In this document: positions 1 to 7,007 of the stretch, piece after piece
How positions within the stretch are numbered: the first letter of the stretch is position 1
How the letters are laid out: the number at the start of each line of letters is the position of its first letter
From: Deltaproteobacteria bacterium
GTDB taxonomy: Bacteria; Desulfobacterota; Dissulfuribacteria; Dissulfuribacterales; UBA3076
Length of the DNA stretch: 7,837 nucleotides
Assembly (NCBI GenBank): GCA_013138705.1
Contig: WTCF01000202.1
Coordinates: forward strand, 1-7,837
Direction of reading: 5' to 3'
Notes under the pieces: generated by a model
Database searches by the model: none
What the model was told of the DNA's origin: nothing
What the model saw: the letters and a program-made list of their open reading frames with translations, nothing else
Position numbers and translations under genes: made by a program

Positions 1-1352
1 GCTTTGCCGTAGACATGGCTTGTGACGGGCAAGAAGCAATAGAAAAATTCGGCAAGGATTTTTTTGATGTAGTGATCACTGACCTCGCCATGCCCAGAAA
101 GAATGGAATGGATGTCCTGAGCTTTCTTAAAGAACATTCCCCAGAGACCATCTGTATAATAATTACCGGTTTTGGGACCATACATGGGGCTGTGGAGGCC
201 ATGCGTCAAGGTGCCTTTGACTACCTTACAAAGCCTGTTAAGTTGGAAGAGGTCATTGTTGTGGTAGATAAGGCCATTGAAGTCAGAGAACTCAAAAGGG
301 AGAACCGGTCACTCAGGCAGGAACTGCGAGACATCCACGGTTTTGATCGCATAGTGGGCGCCAGCAAGCCCATGCAGGAGGTCTTTGAGCTGGTAGAAAA
401 AGTTGCCGGAACAGACAGCACGGTCCTGATTACCGGCGAATCAGGTACCGGGAAAGAGCTTATCGCCAATGCACTACATTACAACAGTGAACGTAAGGAC
501 AGGCCATTTATCCCTGTTAATTGTGCTGCCATACCCGCGGAACTCCTGGAAAGCGAACTCTTTGGCCATGAAAAGGGGGCCTTTACCCATGCAATAAACA
601 CCAGGATAGGTCGGTTTGAGCTTGCCAATAAAGGAACAATCTTTTTAGATGAGATTGGAGATATGAGCCCGGTGCTCCAGGTCAAGCTCTTGCGTTTCCT
701 GCAGGAACGTCAGTTTGAAAGGGTTGGCGGAGTCAAGACCATCCATGTCGATGTCAGGATTATAGCAGCCACCAATATTGATCTTGAAGAGGCTTTTCAT
801 AAAGGTAGTTTCAGAGATGATTTGTACTATCGTTTGAACGTGATCCCTATACACATACCTCCATTAAAGGAACGTCCCGAGGATATTCCCCTATTAATTC
901 AGCATTTCCTTCTGAAATTCTGTTCTGGTAAGAGGACACGCATAGAAGGTATAGAAAAGGATGCCATTAAATGCCTGGTAGCCTACGACTGGCCCGGCAA
1001 TGTGAGGGAACTCGAAAATATAATAGAGCGCATGGTGATACTTGCCAACGGCCCCATGATAACACTTGAAGATATTCCAAATGGTATCCTGGCGTCATCC
1101 GGACAACTTCCAGTCGCGGATCCATCTATGGCTACCCTGCCGGAAGACGGGCTTTCTCTCAGTTCTACCGTGGGACTCCTTGAAAAAACCTTAATTCTCC
1201 AAGCCCTGGACCGAACGGGATGGGTCAAAAACCAAGCTGCCAAGTTGCTGAATATGAACAGGACCACCCTGATAGAAAAGATGAAGAAACAGCATATTAT
1301 GACACCAAGTCCCGCAGGCGCAAAACAGAATATAAGCAAGCTGGTTCAATAA
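1..1352 (+). CDS. Sigma-54-dependent response regulator, NtrC class (5' partial)
   Basis: This is a two-component response regulator that would activate sigma-54 RNA polymerase after phosphorylation. The frame is open from base 3 (F-A-V-D before the first ATG at 15), so the true start and roughly the first 25-35 residues lie outside the window. Numbering from that ATG: the receiver has phospho-acceptor D23, T51 and K73 (in LTKP). The AAA+ domain has Walker A GESGTGK (141-147), the loop GAFTHA (188-193), Walker B GTIFLDE (207-213) and WPGNVREL (326-333). A Fis-type helix-turn-helix lies at about 399-424 and reads RTTLIEKM, a form I associate with FleQ/FlrA-like regulators. The usual sigma-54 contact loop is GAFTGA; here its fifth residue is His. 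The partner kinase is not visible. The next gene begins 45 bp downstream on the same strand and is probably co-transcribed. The family is certain; the regulon is unknown. Confidence 0.95.
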   Translation, partial: FAVDMACDGQEAIEKFGKDFFDVVITDLAMPRKNGMDVLSFLKEHSPETICIIITGFGTIHGAVEAMRQGAFDYLTKPVKLEEVIVVVDKAIEVRELKRENRSLRQELRDIHGFDRIVGASKPMQEVFELVEKVAGTDSTVLITGESGTGKELIANALHYNSERKDRPFIPVNCAAIPAELLESELFGHEKGAFTHAINTRIGRFELANKGTIFLDEIGDMSPVLQVKLLRFLQERQFERVGGVKTIHVDVRIIAATNIDLEEAFHKGSFRDDLYYRLNVIPIHIPPLKERPEDIPLLIQHFLLKFCSGKRTRIEGIEKDAIKCLVAYDWPGNVRELENIIERMVILANGPMITLEDIPNGILASSGQLPVADPSMATLPEDGLSLSSTVGLLEKTLILQALDRTGWVKNQAAKLLNMNRTTLIEKMKKQHIMTPSPAGAKQNISKLVQ

Positions 1353-1397
1353 GATACTGATTCCGGGTGCATGTCTTTCGGAAAGGACTCAATAAAC

Positions 1398-2282
1398 ATG
1401 ATGAAAAACAATATTCAGAAAATATTCATGGCCGGGTTGGGCTTGTTTATTGCCCTGGCCCTTTGTCCTGTAAGTCTCGAAGCTGCTCAACGTGAAGTCA
1501 AGATCGCAGTGCTTCCATTCGATATCAGTTCTGCAGGTCCCTTTTCCTACGTTGGCCCTGCCACCGAAGAGGTTTTGAGCAGCAGGTTGGCCTTGGACAG
1601 CATCTCCGTTATGGATTCCCTTGAGATCCAGCGTATAACCGGCAAGAGACAGGGGTTTATTTCCCCTCTAGATGCAAGAGACATGGCCGGCAAGCTCGGA
1701 GTGGACTATGTCGTCACCGGCAAGGTAACCGCAGAAGGGGAAAACATAACAATAGACATGGACTTGCTGCAGGCAGATTCCGAGTCTCCATTATTTTCTC
1801 TTGTTTTTTCTCCTGCGTCTCTTGACGAAGTACCGCCCAGGATCGAAGGTTTTGCAACCCAGGCAGCAAACCACATCCTGAATGATCCAAAATCCGTAAC
1901 AGCAGAACCTGACACCAAGGACGAGCAAGAGGCCCCTCAGGAATTGTCACAAGAGGAGACAGCCCAGGCTGAAGACCTAATAATAGCAAGGATGCATCCT
2001 GACCTACTGATCAGGCAATCCGACAAGGACTCCGGCAAACCAGACCGGATTTCTATGCCTTCAGACCAAGAATCATATACTCAAGAACTTCCGGTTATGC
2101 CGCCTGAACCACTTCCGGTCCCTGCCTCAACCCTTCCATGTCAACCACCAGAAACCGAAAAGGAACAGGTTGCCGCCACCATCCCGCAGACATCAAGCAC
2201 TGAACAGCCCATTCCGTCGGAACAGCCCATTCCATCGGAACAGCCCATTCCAACTGATGGGCCTATTTGGCAGTGGTATTGA
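1398..2282 (+). CDS. Exported TolB/FlgO-like domain protein with Pro/Gln-rich tail, possibly shortened
   Basis: The function is unknown. I prefer the start at 1398 (294 aa) to the ATG at 1371, because GGAAAGGA (1380-1387) lies 10 nt upstream and translation then opens directly with a signal peptide: basic start, hydrophobic core at about 9-26, cleavage near LEA/AQ (29-31). C23 lacks a small residue before it, so it is not a lipobox. Residues about 33-175 read as a TolB/FlgO-like alpha/beta domain: a V-A-V-L-P-F-type strand (IAVLPFDIS), then SSRL, then GVDYVVTGKV. A low-complexity tail rich in P, Q, E and S follows, with repeated PIPSEQ units. Relatives I recall from Desulfobacterota share this N-terminus and linker but continue into FG-GAP/VCBS repeats; this one stops after PIWQWY. 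Its last 20 bases overlap the end of dapF on the other strand. The ORF is clear; the family name is an inference. Confidence 0.6.
   Translation: MMKNNIQKIFMAGLGLFIALALCPVSLEAAQREVKIAVLPFDISSAGPFSYVGPATEEVLSSRLALDSISVMDSLEIQRITGKRQGFISPLDARDMAGKLGVDYVVTGKVTAEGENITIDMDLLQADSESPLFSLVFSPASLDEVPPRIEGFATQAANHILNDPKSVTAEPDTKDEQEAPQELSQEETAQAEDLIIARMHPDLLIRQSDKDSGKPDRISMPSDQESYTQELPVMPPEPLPVPASTLPCQPPETEKEQVAATIPQTSSTEQPIPSEQPIPSEQPIPTDGPIWQWY
2202..2255 (+). repeat. In-frame 18-bp tandem repeat, three copies
   Basis: Three head-to-tail 18-bp units (2202-2219, 2220-2237, 2238-2255) share GAACAGCCCATTCC and differ only in the last four bases. Each encodes E-Q-P-I-P plus one residue (S, S, T), extending the proline-rich tail of the exported protein. 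A degenerate fourth unit may follow (D-G-P-I). Eighteen is a multiple of three, so gain or loss of a unit would keep the frame. Confidence 0.9.
2243..2262. repeat. Small inverted repeat next to the dapF stop codon
   Basis: GCCCAT (2243-2248) and ATGGGC (2257-2262) form a perfect 6-bp stem around an 8-nt loop, directly after the dapF stop (2263-2265, minus strand). It could act as a weak terminator in the convergent junction, but there is no T-run on either side. It also lies inside the tandem repeat and the coding sequence of the plus-strand gene, so it may be chance. No better terminator is visible for either gene. Confidence 0.3.
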
Positions 2283-3084
2283 TTTCCCCTGAGTAGACCA
2301 GAACGGTTTCTCCTTCGAGGAAGACGTCCCGGACTTCTTGCCCATCCAGGTGGAAGTAGACAATCAGTACCTCACCACCTTGCGTCTTTACCTTGACCGG
2401 GCTCTCTGTCAGGTCTTTGCAGGCGGAAAGTATGGCACTGGCTACTGCCCCGGTACCGCAGGCCAGGGTCTCATTCTCCACCCCCCGCTCATAGGTCCGG
2501 ATCAGGATATTGTGTCTGTCGGATATTTGAACAAAGTCGGCATTAGTACCTGCGGGCTGAAAGCATGGATCAAACCTTATAAGCCGTCCCCACTCGAATA
2601 TAGGGACTGATTCCAGGTCCGGTGTAAAATATACTGCATGCGGTACGCCGGTATTCAAGCAATGAAGAGAAAAAGTGTCACTGTGTATCTTTACGGGCAC
2701 GTCCAGCTTGAGGTCCTTTGGTTGGGGGAGCTGAAGTTTTACAGTGGATCCTTTGACATCTGCGTGTATGATTCCTGCCTCTGTCTCAAAGCTGAGTTTC
2801 CGAGGAGCAATGCCTGTCACACAGGCAAACCGGGCTGCGCAACGCCCGCCATTTCCGCACATCTCTGCTTTGCTGCCATCGTCATTGAAAAAATGCCATT
2901 TGAAATCCGCCTTGTGCGAATTCTCAATAAGTATGAGTCCGTCTGCTCCTACTCCAAACTTGCGCCTGCATAGAAGTGCGGCCAGATCAGGCCCCTGGGA
3001 GTCCCTTATCTTGCCTTCACGGTTGTCTATCAGGATAAAATCATTTCCACTCCCGTGCATTTTTTTAAAAGAAAGGGGTTCCAT
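2263..3084 (-). CDS. dapF: Diaminopimelate epimerase
   Basis: This cytoplasmic, cofactor-independent enzyme converts LL-diaminopimelate to the meso form, the peptidoglycan crosslinking residue and precursor of lysine. The 273-aa length is normal for the family. The N-terminus KKMHGSGNDF (7-16) is the family start, which supports the ATG at 3084. The two catalytic cysteines are C76 in MCGNGGRC and C209 in ACGTGA, one in each half of the pseudo-symmetric fold. FGVGADGL (43-50) and GTNADFV (179-185) are also conserved. It is the last gene of the minus-strand cluster, 11 bp after lysA, whose product uses meso-diaminopimelate. The ribosome-binding region is an octamer duplication, GGTGATTT twice, that runs into the ATG. 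The 3' end overlaps the convergent exported-protein gene by 20 bp. Nothing suggests loss of function. Confidence 0.97.
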   Translation of the reverse strand: MEPLSFKKMHGSGNDFILIDNREGKIRDSQGPDLAALLCRRKFGVGADGLILIENSHKADFKWHFFNDDGSKAEMCGNGGRCAARFACVTGIAPRKLSFETEAGIIHADVKGSTVKLQLPQPKDLKLDVPVKIHSDTFSLHCLNTGVPHAVYFTPDLESVPIFEWGRLIRFDPCFQPAGTNADFVQISDRHNILIRTYERGVENETLACGTGAVASAILSACKDLTESPVKVKTQGGEVLIVYFHLDGQEVRDVFLEGETVLVYSGEINTTAK

Positions 3085-3100
3085 AAATCACCAAATCACC
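3085..3100. repeat. Octamer duplication across the lysA stop and dapF ribosome-binding region
   Basis: AAATCACC occurs twice in direct succession (3085-3092, 3093-3100) and is followed by AAA. Read on the coding (minus) strand it is GGTGATTT GGTGATTT immediately before the dapF ATG. The upstream copy supplies the last bases and TGA stop of lysA. Each copy carries a GGTGA Shine-Dalgarno-like core, 11 nt and 3 nt from the dapF start. The upstream copy has the more usable spacing. Confidence 0.75.
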
Positions 3101-4340
3101 AAACGGTTTCTCCCCGCAAAAGGCTTGCATAGGTCTCACGCTTTCTGATTACCTTGAAGTGATCGTCCTTTACCATGACTTCTGAGACCCTTGGTCTTGA
3201 GTTATAGTTGGAAGACATGGTAAAACCGTAAGCCCCGGCGCTCATGACCGCGAGCAAACTACCTTGATTAAGGTCCGGCATGGGCCGTTCCCTGGCGAGA
3301 AAGTCCCCTGTCTCACATATGGGCCCCACTACGTCTGCTGGATGTAAATGCCTGTCGGTCTCTATTACAGGCAGTATCTCGTGGTATGCCTCGTAAAGAC
3401 TGGGACGGGCAAGGTCATTCATGGCGGCATCAACGACATAAAACCGCTTTTCCGCAGTATCCTTGGTGTATAGTATCTTTGTCACCAAAATGCCGGCGTT
3501 GCCGACAATGGACCTTCCGGGTTCTATAATCAGGCAGTGAGGAAGGTCCTTGACCTCAGACAGGAGTGCCCTGGCGTAAGCGTCAGGCTCAGGTGGAGTT
3601 TCGTCCTTGTATCTTATGCCAAGGCCGCCACCCACATCAATGAACTTGAGTCTTATTCCAAAGCCCTCAAGCTCCTGCAGCAGGGACTTAATTCTCCCTA
3701 TTGCGTCCACAAATGGCTCAACTCGGATTAGCTGAGAGCCTATGTGGCAGTCTATCCCCACTACATCAAGCTCATCTCTGTCTGATGCAACCTTATAAGC
3801 CTCTAGGGCCTGGGACATGGGCAGGCCGAACTTGTTTTTCTTAAGGCCGGTTGAAATATATGGATGGGTATTTGCATCCACATCAGGGTTTACCCTGAAA
3901 GAGACCCTGACACGGCATTTAAGTCGCCGTGCCTGTCTGGAGATGGCATCCAGCTCTTCCATAGACTCCACATTAAACATGAGGATATCCGCCTTTGCGG
4001 CCTCGCGGATCTCCTTTTCGGTCTTGCCGACACCGGAGTACACGACCCTGTCTGCCGGGATTCCCGCTTTGAGTGCCCGGTAAAGCTCCCCTCCTGAGAC
4101 AATGTCAGCGCCGGCCCCTAATTTCCCCAGGAGATTTAATACAGCCAGGTTGCTGTTTGCCTTGACAGCAAAACATATCAAGTGCGGATGCCCTGAAAAG
4201 GCCCTATCAAAGACATTGAAGTGACGGGTCAGTGTGGCCGAGCTGTACAGATAGAAAGGAGTCTTTACCTTACCGGCTATCTCCTTTACCGGTATGTTCT
4301 CGCAGTATAGTTCTTTGTCTTTATAATTGAAGTGATTCAT
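3096..4340 (-). CDS. lysA: Diaminopimelate decarboxylase
   Basis: This PLP enzyme decarboxylates meso-diaminopimelate to L-lysine, the final step of the pathway, in the cytoplasm. It has 414 aa, typical for bacterial LysA, in the fold-type III (alanine racemase-like) family. Visible features: the PLP Schiff-base lysine K60 in FAVKANSN, H199 in HIGSQL, the phosphate-binding loop DVGGGLG (235-241), EPGRS (273-277), and the substrate-side motif CETGDF starting at C342. That motif is usually CESGDF, so S to T is a conservative change. The C-terminal segment MSAGAYGF and SNYNSRPR is also typical of DAP rather than ornithine decarboxylases. Its ATG overlaps the stop of the upstream lipoprotein gene by 4 nt (ATGA), which suggests translational coupling; dapF follows after 11 bp. 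The assignment is secure. Confidence 0.97.
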   Translation of the reverse strand: MNHFNYKDKELYCENIPVKEIAGKVKTPFYLYSSATLTRHFNVFDRAFSGHPHLICFAVKANSNLAVLNLLGKLGAGADIVSGGELYRALKAGIPADRVVYSGVGKTEKEIREAAKADILMFNVESMEELDAISRQARRLKCRVRVSFRVNPDVDANTHPYISTGLKKNKFGLPMSQALEAYKVASDRDELDVVGIDCHIGSQLIRVEPFVDAIGRIKSLLQELEGFGIRLKFIDVGGGLGIRYKDETPPEPDAYARALLSEVKDLPHCLIIEPGRSIVGNAGILVTKILYTKDTAEKRFYVVDAAMNDLARPSLYEAYHEILPVIETDRHLHPADVVGPICETGDFLARERPMPDLNQGSLLAVMSAGAYGFTMSSNYNSRPRVSEVMVKDDHFKVIRKRETYASLLRGETVW

Positions 4341-5416
4341 TGCCCATAAGGTTTTTCTTCAACAACCTCTACCTCTACAGTGTCAGACAAAGGGCTTTGG
4401 TTTGGTGGATCTGCCTTGTCCACTGCAGTTACCCAATACGTATATAGTCCGCTGGGTAAAACAGTCCGGTCCAGAAACCTGGATACGGGTAAGGGCTTGT
4501 TGTTCAGTTTGTCTATTAGTTCATCCGGTCCTTTTCTGTATACAATATAGCCTGAAATATCAGACTCTGTTTCTTCCTGCCAGAAGAGTTCAACTCCATC
4601 GGCAGACCGGACAGCAACCAGGCCCACAGGTGCTGCCGGCGGGATAATATCTGTCGGCTGCACCATGGTTTCAGGCGTATGGAGTCCCTCAATCTCAGTG
4701 CCGTGATATGGTAGAACTGCCGCCACCCTGTATTGATAACGGGCCCTTTTTTTTGCCGAGAGATCGAGATACCCTGTGGAATCCACTAAACCATGGAGGA
4801 TCTTCCATTTATCCGTCCCTGTTCCGGCCCGGTAGATCCTGTATAAAAGTCCTTTGTCCACAGGCCTGCCATCTGTCCATTTTGAGGGCGCCTGCCAGGA
4901 GAGATAAATCCCGTCTTTGGTTAACTGAACCATGAATCCTGAAGGCGCAGATGGCAAAACGTGCCAGGCCAGAGAGACCTGATTTGACGTATCGCTGACA
5001 TTCAGCCAGCCCTTTACAGTGCAAACCTTGTATATATATTGCGTGCCGGAACGTACGGTTCGGTCTTCATAGACCATCTTCCTTGCTTTTTCCGGTTTTG
5101 CATCAAAGGGGACCTCAATAAGCTGCCCAAAAGGCGGCGGGCACCCCTCACAATACTCCTCAAGCGGTATCTCTGCCTTCAACAGCCTAAAGCCCTTGAT
5201 CCTGACAAGGGGGCTGCCGTCTCTGTTTCTTACAGGAACACTCCATTTTAGCTCAATGCCTTCCTGGATAACCTTATAGCTCAAGTCCTTGATAGCCTTG
5301 GGCCGGAGGGTACCAGGAGGGACAGGAGGTGCCTTGCGCCCACAGGACGCCAGTAAAATGCAAAAGGCAAAAATGATTAACCTTTTCCAAGAAATTATCC
5401 GGGCGATATTATTCAT
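4337..5416 (-). CDS. Lipoprotein with LptM-like N-terminus and three fibronectin-III-like domains
   Basis: This is a predicted lipoprotein of 359 aa. The signal peptide is basic (K11, R12) with a hydrophobic core and lipobox LASC; C25 is lipidated. The next residue is Gly, which favours the outer membrane. The mature start CGRKAPPVPP resembles the CGLKGPLYFP-type start of LptM (YifL), the small lipoprotein that helps mature the LptD LPS translocon. The gene also sits where lptM commonly sits, directly before lysA. Unlike LptM (under 100 aa) it continues into three beta-rich repeats at about 36-150, 155-253 and 259-353, with FN3 hallmarks such as I-x-L-S-W, Y-R-I-Y-R and Y-x-Y-R-V-x-A. Cysteines C89, C92 (CEGC) and C132 in domain 1 could pair in the periplasm. 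An in-frame TAA two codons before the ATG fixes the start. No good ribosome-binding site is seen. The FN3 call is strong; the LptM link is inference. Confidence 0.85.
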   Translation of the reverse strand: MNNIARIISWKRLIIFAFCILLASCGRKAPPVPPGTLRPKAIKDLSYKVIQEGIELKWSVPVRNRDGSPLVRIKGFRLLKAEIPLEEYCEGCPPPFGQLIEVPFDAKPEKARKMVYEDRTVRSGTQYIYKVCTVKGWLNVSDTSNQVSLAWHVLPSAPSGFMVQLTKDGIYLSWQAPSKWTDGRPVDKGLLYRIYRAGTGTDKWKILHGLVDSTGYLDLSAKKRARYQYRVAAVLPYHGTEIEGLHTPETMVQPTDIIPPAAPVGLVAVRSADGVELFWQEETESDISGYIVYRKGPDELIDKLNNKPLPVSRFLDRTVLPSGLYTYWVTAVDKADPPNQSPLSDTVEVEVVEEKPYGQ

Positions 5417-5428
5417 GCGTTATTTGTA

Positions 5429-5446
5429 ATTGAGGAACTCCTCAAT
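5429..5446. repeat. Inverted repeat in the argH - lipoprotein gap
   Basis: ATTGAGGA (5429-5436) and TCCTCAAT (5439-5446) form a perfect 8-bp stem separated by 2 bases, within the 37-bp gap between argH and the lipoprotein gene. With so short a loop, an RNA hairpin would open the top pairs. No T-run follows, so it is not a typical terminator. On the coding strand it contains GAGGAG, but this lies about 21 nt from the lipoprotein ATG, too far for a normal ribosome-binding site. Possible roles are an operator, an mRNA stabiliser, or simply a product of the neighbouring repeats. Confidence 0.5.
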
Positions 5447-5455
5447 CCCTCAATT
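5439..5455. repeat. Short tandem repeat (TCAAT octamers) overlapping the argH stop
   Basis: Two adjacent octamers, TCCTCAAT and CCCTCAAT (5439-5454), differ at one base and span the argH stop codon region. The 16-mer CCTCAATCCCTCAATT at 5440-5455 is repeated exactly at 7011-7026, about 1.6 kb away in the divergent intergenic region. Confidence 0.75.
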
Positions 5456-6845
5456 ATCTTTTGTCCTCCGCCTTTGCCAGTGCCTCGGCTACTCGCTCAG
5501 GTGCTGTGCCTCCCGGACAGCGCCTTGTTCCCACGGAGCCCTCTATTGACAGCACCTCAAATATATCCTCGTCTATAAGAGAAGAAAAGGCCTTTAGGTC
5601 TTCAAGACTCATATCCGTAAGCTCTTTGCCCTGGGAAATGCACTGGGAAACCGCCTTGCCGACCACTGAATGGGCCTGCCTGAAAGGCATACCTTTTTTC
5701 ACAAGGTAATCAGCAAGGTCAGTGGCAGTAAGAAAACCCTGTGTCACGATCCGGGAGATATGCTCTTTCCTTGGGACCAGCTTGGCCACCAGGGCAGCCA
5801 TTATCTCCACTGAGGCGCATACAGTATCAACCGCGTCAAAAAGTGCCTCTTTGTCTTCCTGAAGGTCCCTGTTGTAGGCAAGGGGAAGGCCTTTGATAAT
5901 AGTAAGAAGAGACATCAGGTGGCCATAGACCCTGCCGGTCTTTCCGCGGACCAGTTCGGGTACATCGGGGTTCTTTTTCTGGGGCATAATGCTTGAGCCG
6001 GTACAGAAGCTGTCAGGCAGATCCACAAAACTGAACTCTTCAGAGGTCCACAGAATCAGTTCTTCAGACAGCCTGCTCAAATGGGCCATTAAAATGCTTG
6101 CCGTTGCCAGAAACTCAATAATAAAGTCACGGTCGCTTACAGCGTCCAGGCTGTTAGCAGTAATTCCGTGAAAGCCCAGCTCCTCAGCCACGTATTCCCT
6201 GTCTATCGGGAAGCCGGTCCCGGCCAGGGCCGCACTTCCAAGGGGACAAATATTTACCCTCTTTCTGCAGTCTTGGAGCCTATCCCTGTCACGCCTGAAC
6301 ATTTCAAAATAGGCAAGCATGTGATGTGGCCAGAGAACCGGCTGTGCCCTCTGGAGATGGGTGTAGCCGGGGAGTATCAGGTCCTCGTGGGCCCTTGCCT
6401 GGTGCAAAAGCGCTTCCTGTAGCAATGAAAGGAGTCCATCCAGGCGATCGATTTCTTCTCTCAGGTAAAGTCTGATGTCCGTAGCAACCTGATCATTACG
6501 GCTTCTGGCTGTGTGGAGCCTTTTCCCGGCCTCTCCGATGCGCTCAACCAGGGCCTGCTCGATGTTCATATGTACATCCTCAAGCTCGTGGCTCCATACA
6601 AAGCCTCCGGAAGCGATTTCTTCCTCTATCTCGCCAAGGCCCTTAATTATGGCATCTGCGTCTTTATCTGAGATAATCCCCTGTCTTGCCAGCATCCGGG
6701 CATGTACCTTGCTGCCTGCTATGTCCTGGCGATACAGTCTGCAGTCATAGTGGACAGAGGCTGAAAACTCCTCCAGCATTTTTTCAGTGGCCTCCAGGAA
6801 TCTACCGCCCCAAGGTTTTTCCAGGGCATTCTTATCCACATTCAT
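5454..6845 (-). CDS. argH: Argininosuccinate lyase
   Basis: This cytoplasmic enzyme cleaves argininosuccinate into arginine and fumarate, the last step of arginine biosynthesis. It has 463 aa, normal for the family, and belongs to the fumarase/aspartase superfamily. The N-terminus PWGGRF (11-16) is typical of ArgH. Other motifs are [10 protein letters not shown] (111-120), [10 protein letters not shown] (160-169, including H163) and the superfamily signature [12 protein letters not shown] (283-294), whose serines carry the catalytic base on a mobile loop. The ATG at 6845 gives the usual short N-terminal extension; the ribosome-binding site is weak. It is the first gene of the minus-strand cluster and is divergent from the potassium-channel gene. 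The lipoprotein gene follows after 37 bp. The arginine and lysine genes share no substrate, but I recall this order in other proteobacteria. No defects are seen. Confidence 0.98.
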   Translation of the reverse strand: MNVDKNALEKPWGGRFLEATEKMLEEFSASVHYDCRLYRQDIAGSKVHARMLARQGIISDKDADAIIKGLGEIEEEIASGGFVWSHELEDVHMNIEQALVERIGEAGKRLHTARSRNDQVATDIRLYLREEIDRLDGLLSLLQEALLHQARAHEDLILPGYTHLQRAQPVLWPHHMLAYFEMFRRDRDRLQDCRKRVNICPLGSAALAGTGFPIDREYVAEELGFHGITANSLDAVSDRDFIIEFLATASILMAHLSRLSEELILWTSEEFSFVDLPDSFCTGSSIMPQKKNPDVPELVRGKTGRVYGHLMSLLTIIKGLPLAYNRDLQEDKEALFDAVDTVCASVEIMAALVAKLVPRKEHISRIVTQGFLTATDLADYLVKKGMPFRQAHSVVGKAVSQCISQGKELTDMSLEDLKAFSSLIDEDIFEVLSIEGSVGTRRCPGGTAPERVAEALAKAEDKR

Positions 6846-6882
6846 AGTCTAATATCCAAAAATGCCTTTGCTCTTTTAATTT

Positions 6883-6907
6883 GTTGGACGTTCGATGTTC
6901 GATGTTC
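6883..6907. repeat. Heptamer short tandem repeat (GTTCGAT)
   Basis: The heptamers GTTGGAC, GTTCGAT, GTTCGAT and a final GTTC run head to tail, about 3.5 units. The tract lies 38 bp upstream of the argH start, within its 5' leader or promoter. It resembles heptanucleotide tandem repeats that I recall scattered through intergenic DNA of some environmental bacteria. Confidence 0.8.
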
Positions 6908-7007
6908 CTCTTTTGCCTCTCCGCATCTTGTTCAGGGTAATTACTTGTTATCGCTAAGGCAACCAAGATCTTTCGGAATAAGTATATGAATCTTAAAATC
7001 CTCACAA

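Noticed and set aside
645..1339. Minus-strand open frames under the response regulator
   Set aside because: They are shadows of the AAA+ and HTH coding sequence, low in recognisable structure, and the plus-strand frame explains the region fully.
1371..1397. Upstream ATG at 1371 as start of the exported protein
   Set aside because: It would add nine polar residues before the signal peptide and would put the GGAAAGGA ribosome-binding site inside the coding sequence. The ATG at 1398 fits better.
2434..2450. Sigma-54-like promoter (TGGCAC ... CTGC) near 2434
   Set aside because: The -12 half is a poor match, and the site is inside dapF on the wrong strand with no gene to drive.
2338..3148. Three plus-strand open frames (2338-2610, 2638-2973, 2744-3148)
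   Set aside because: They are antisense to dapF, which has intact catalytic motifs across its whole length. Their peptides match nothing I recognise and they have no supporting ribosome-binding sites.
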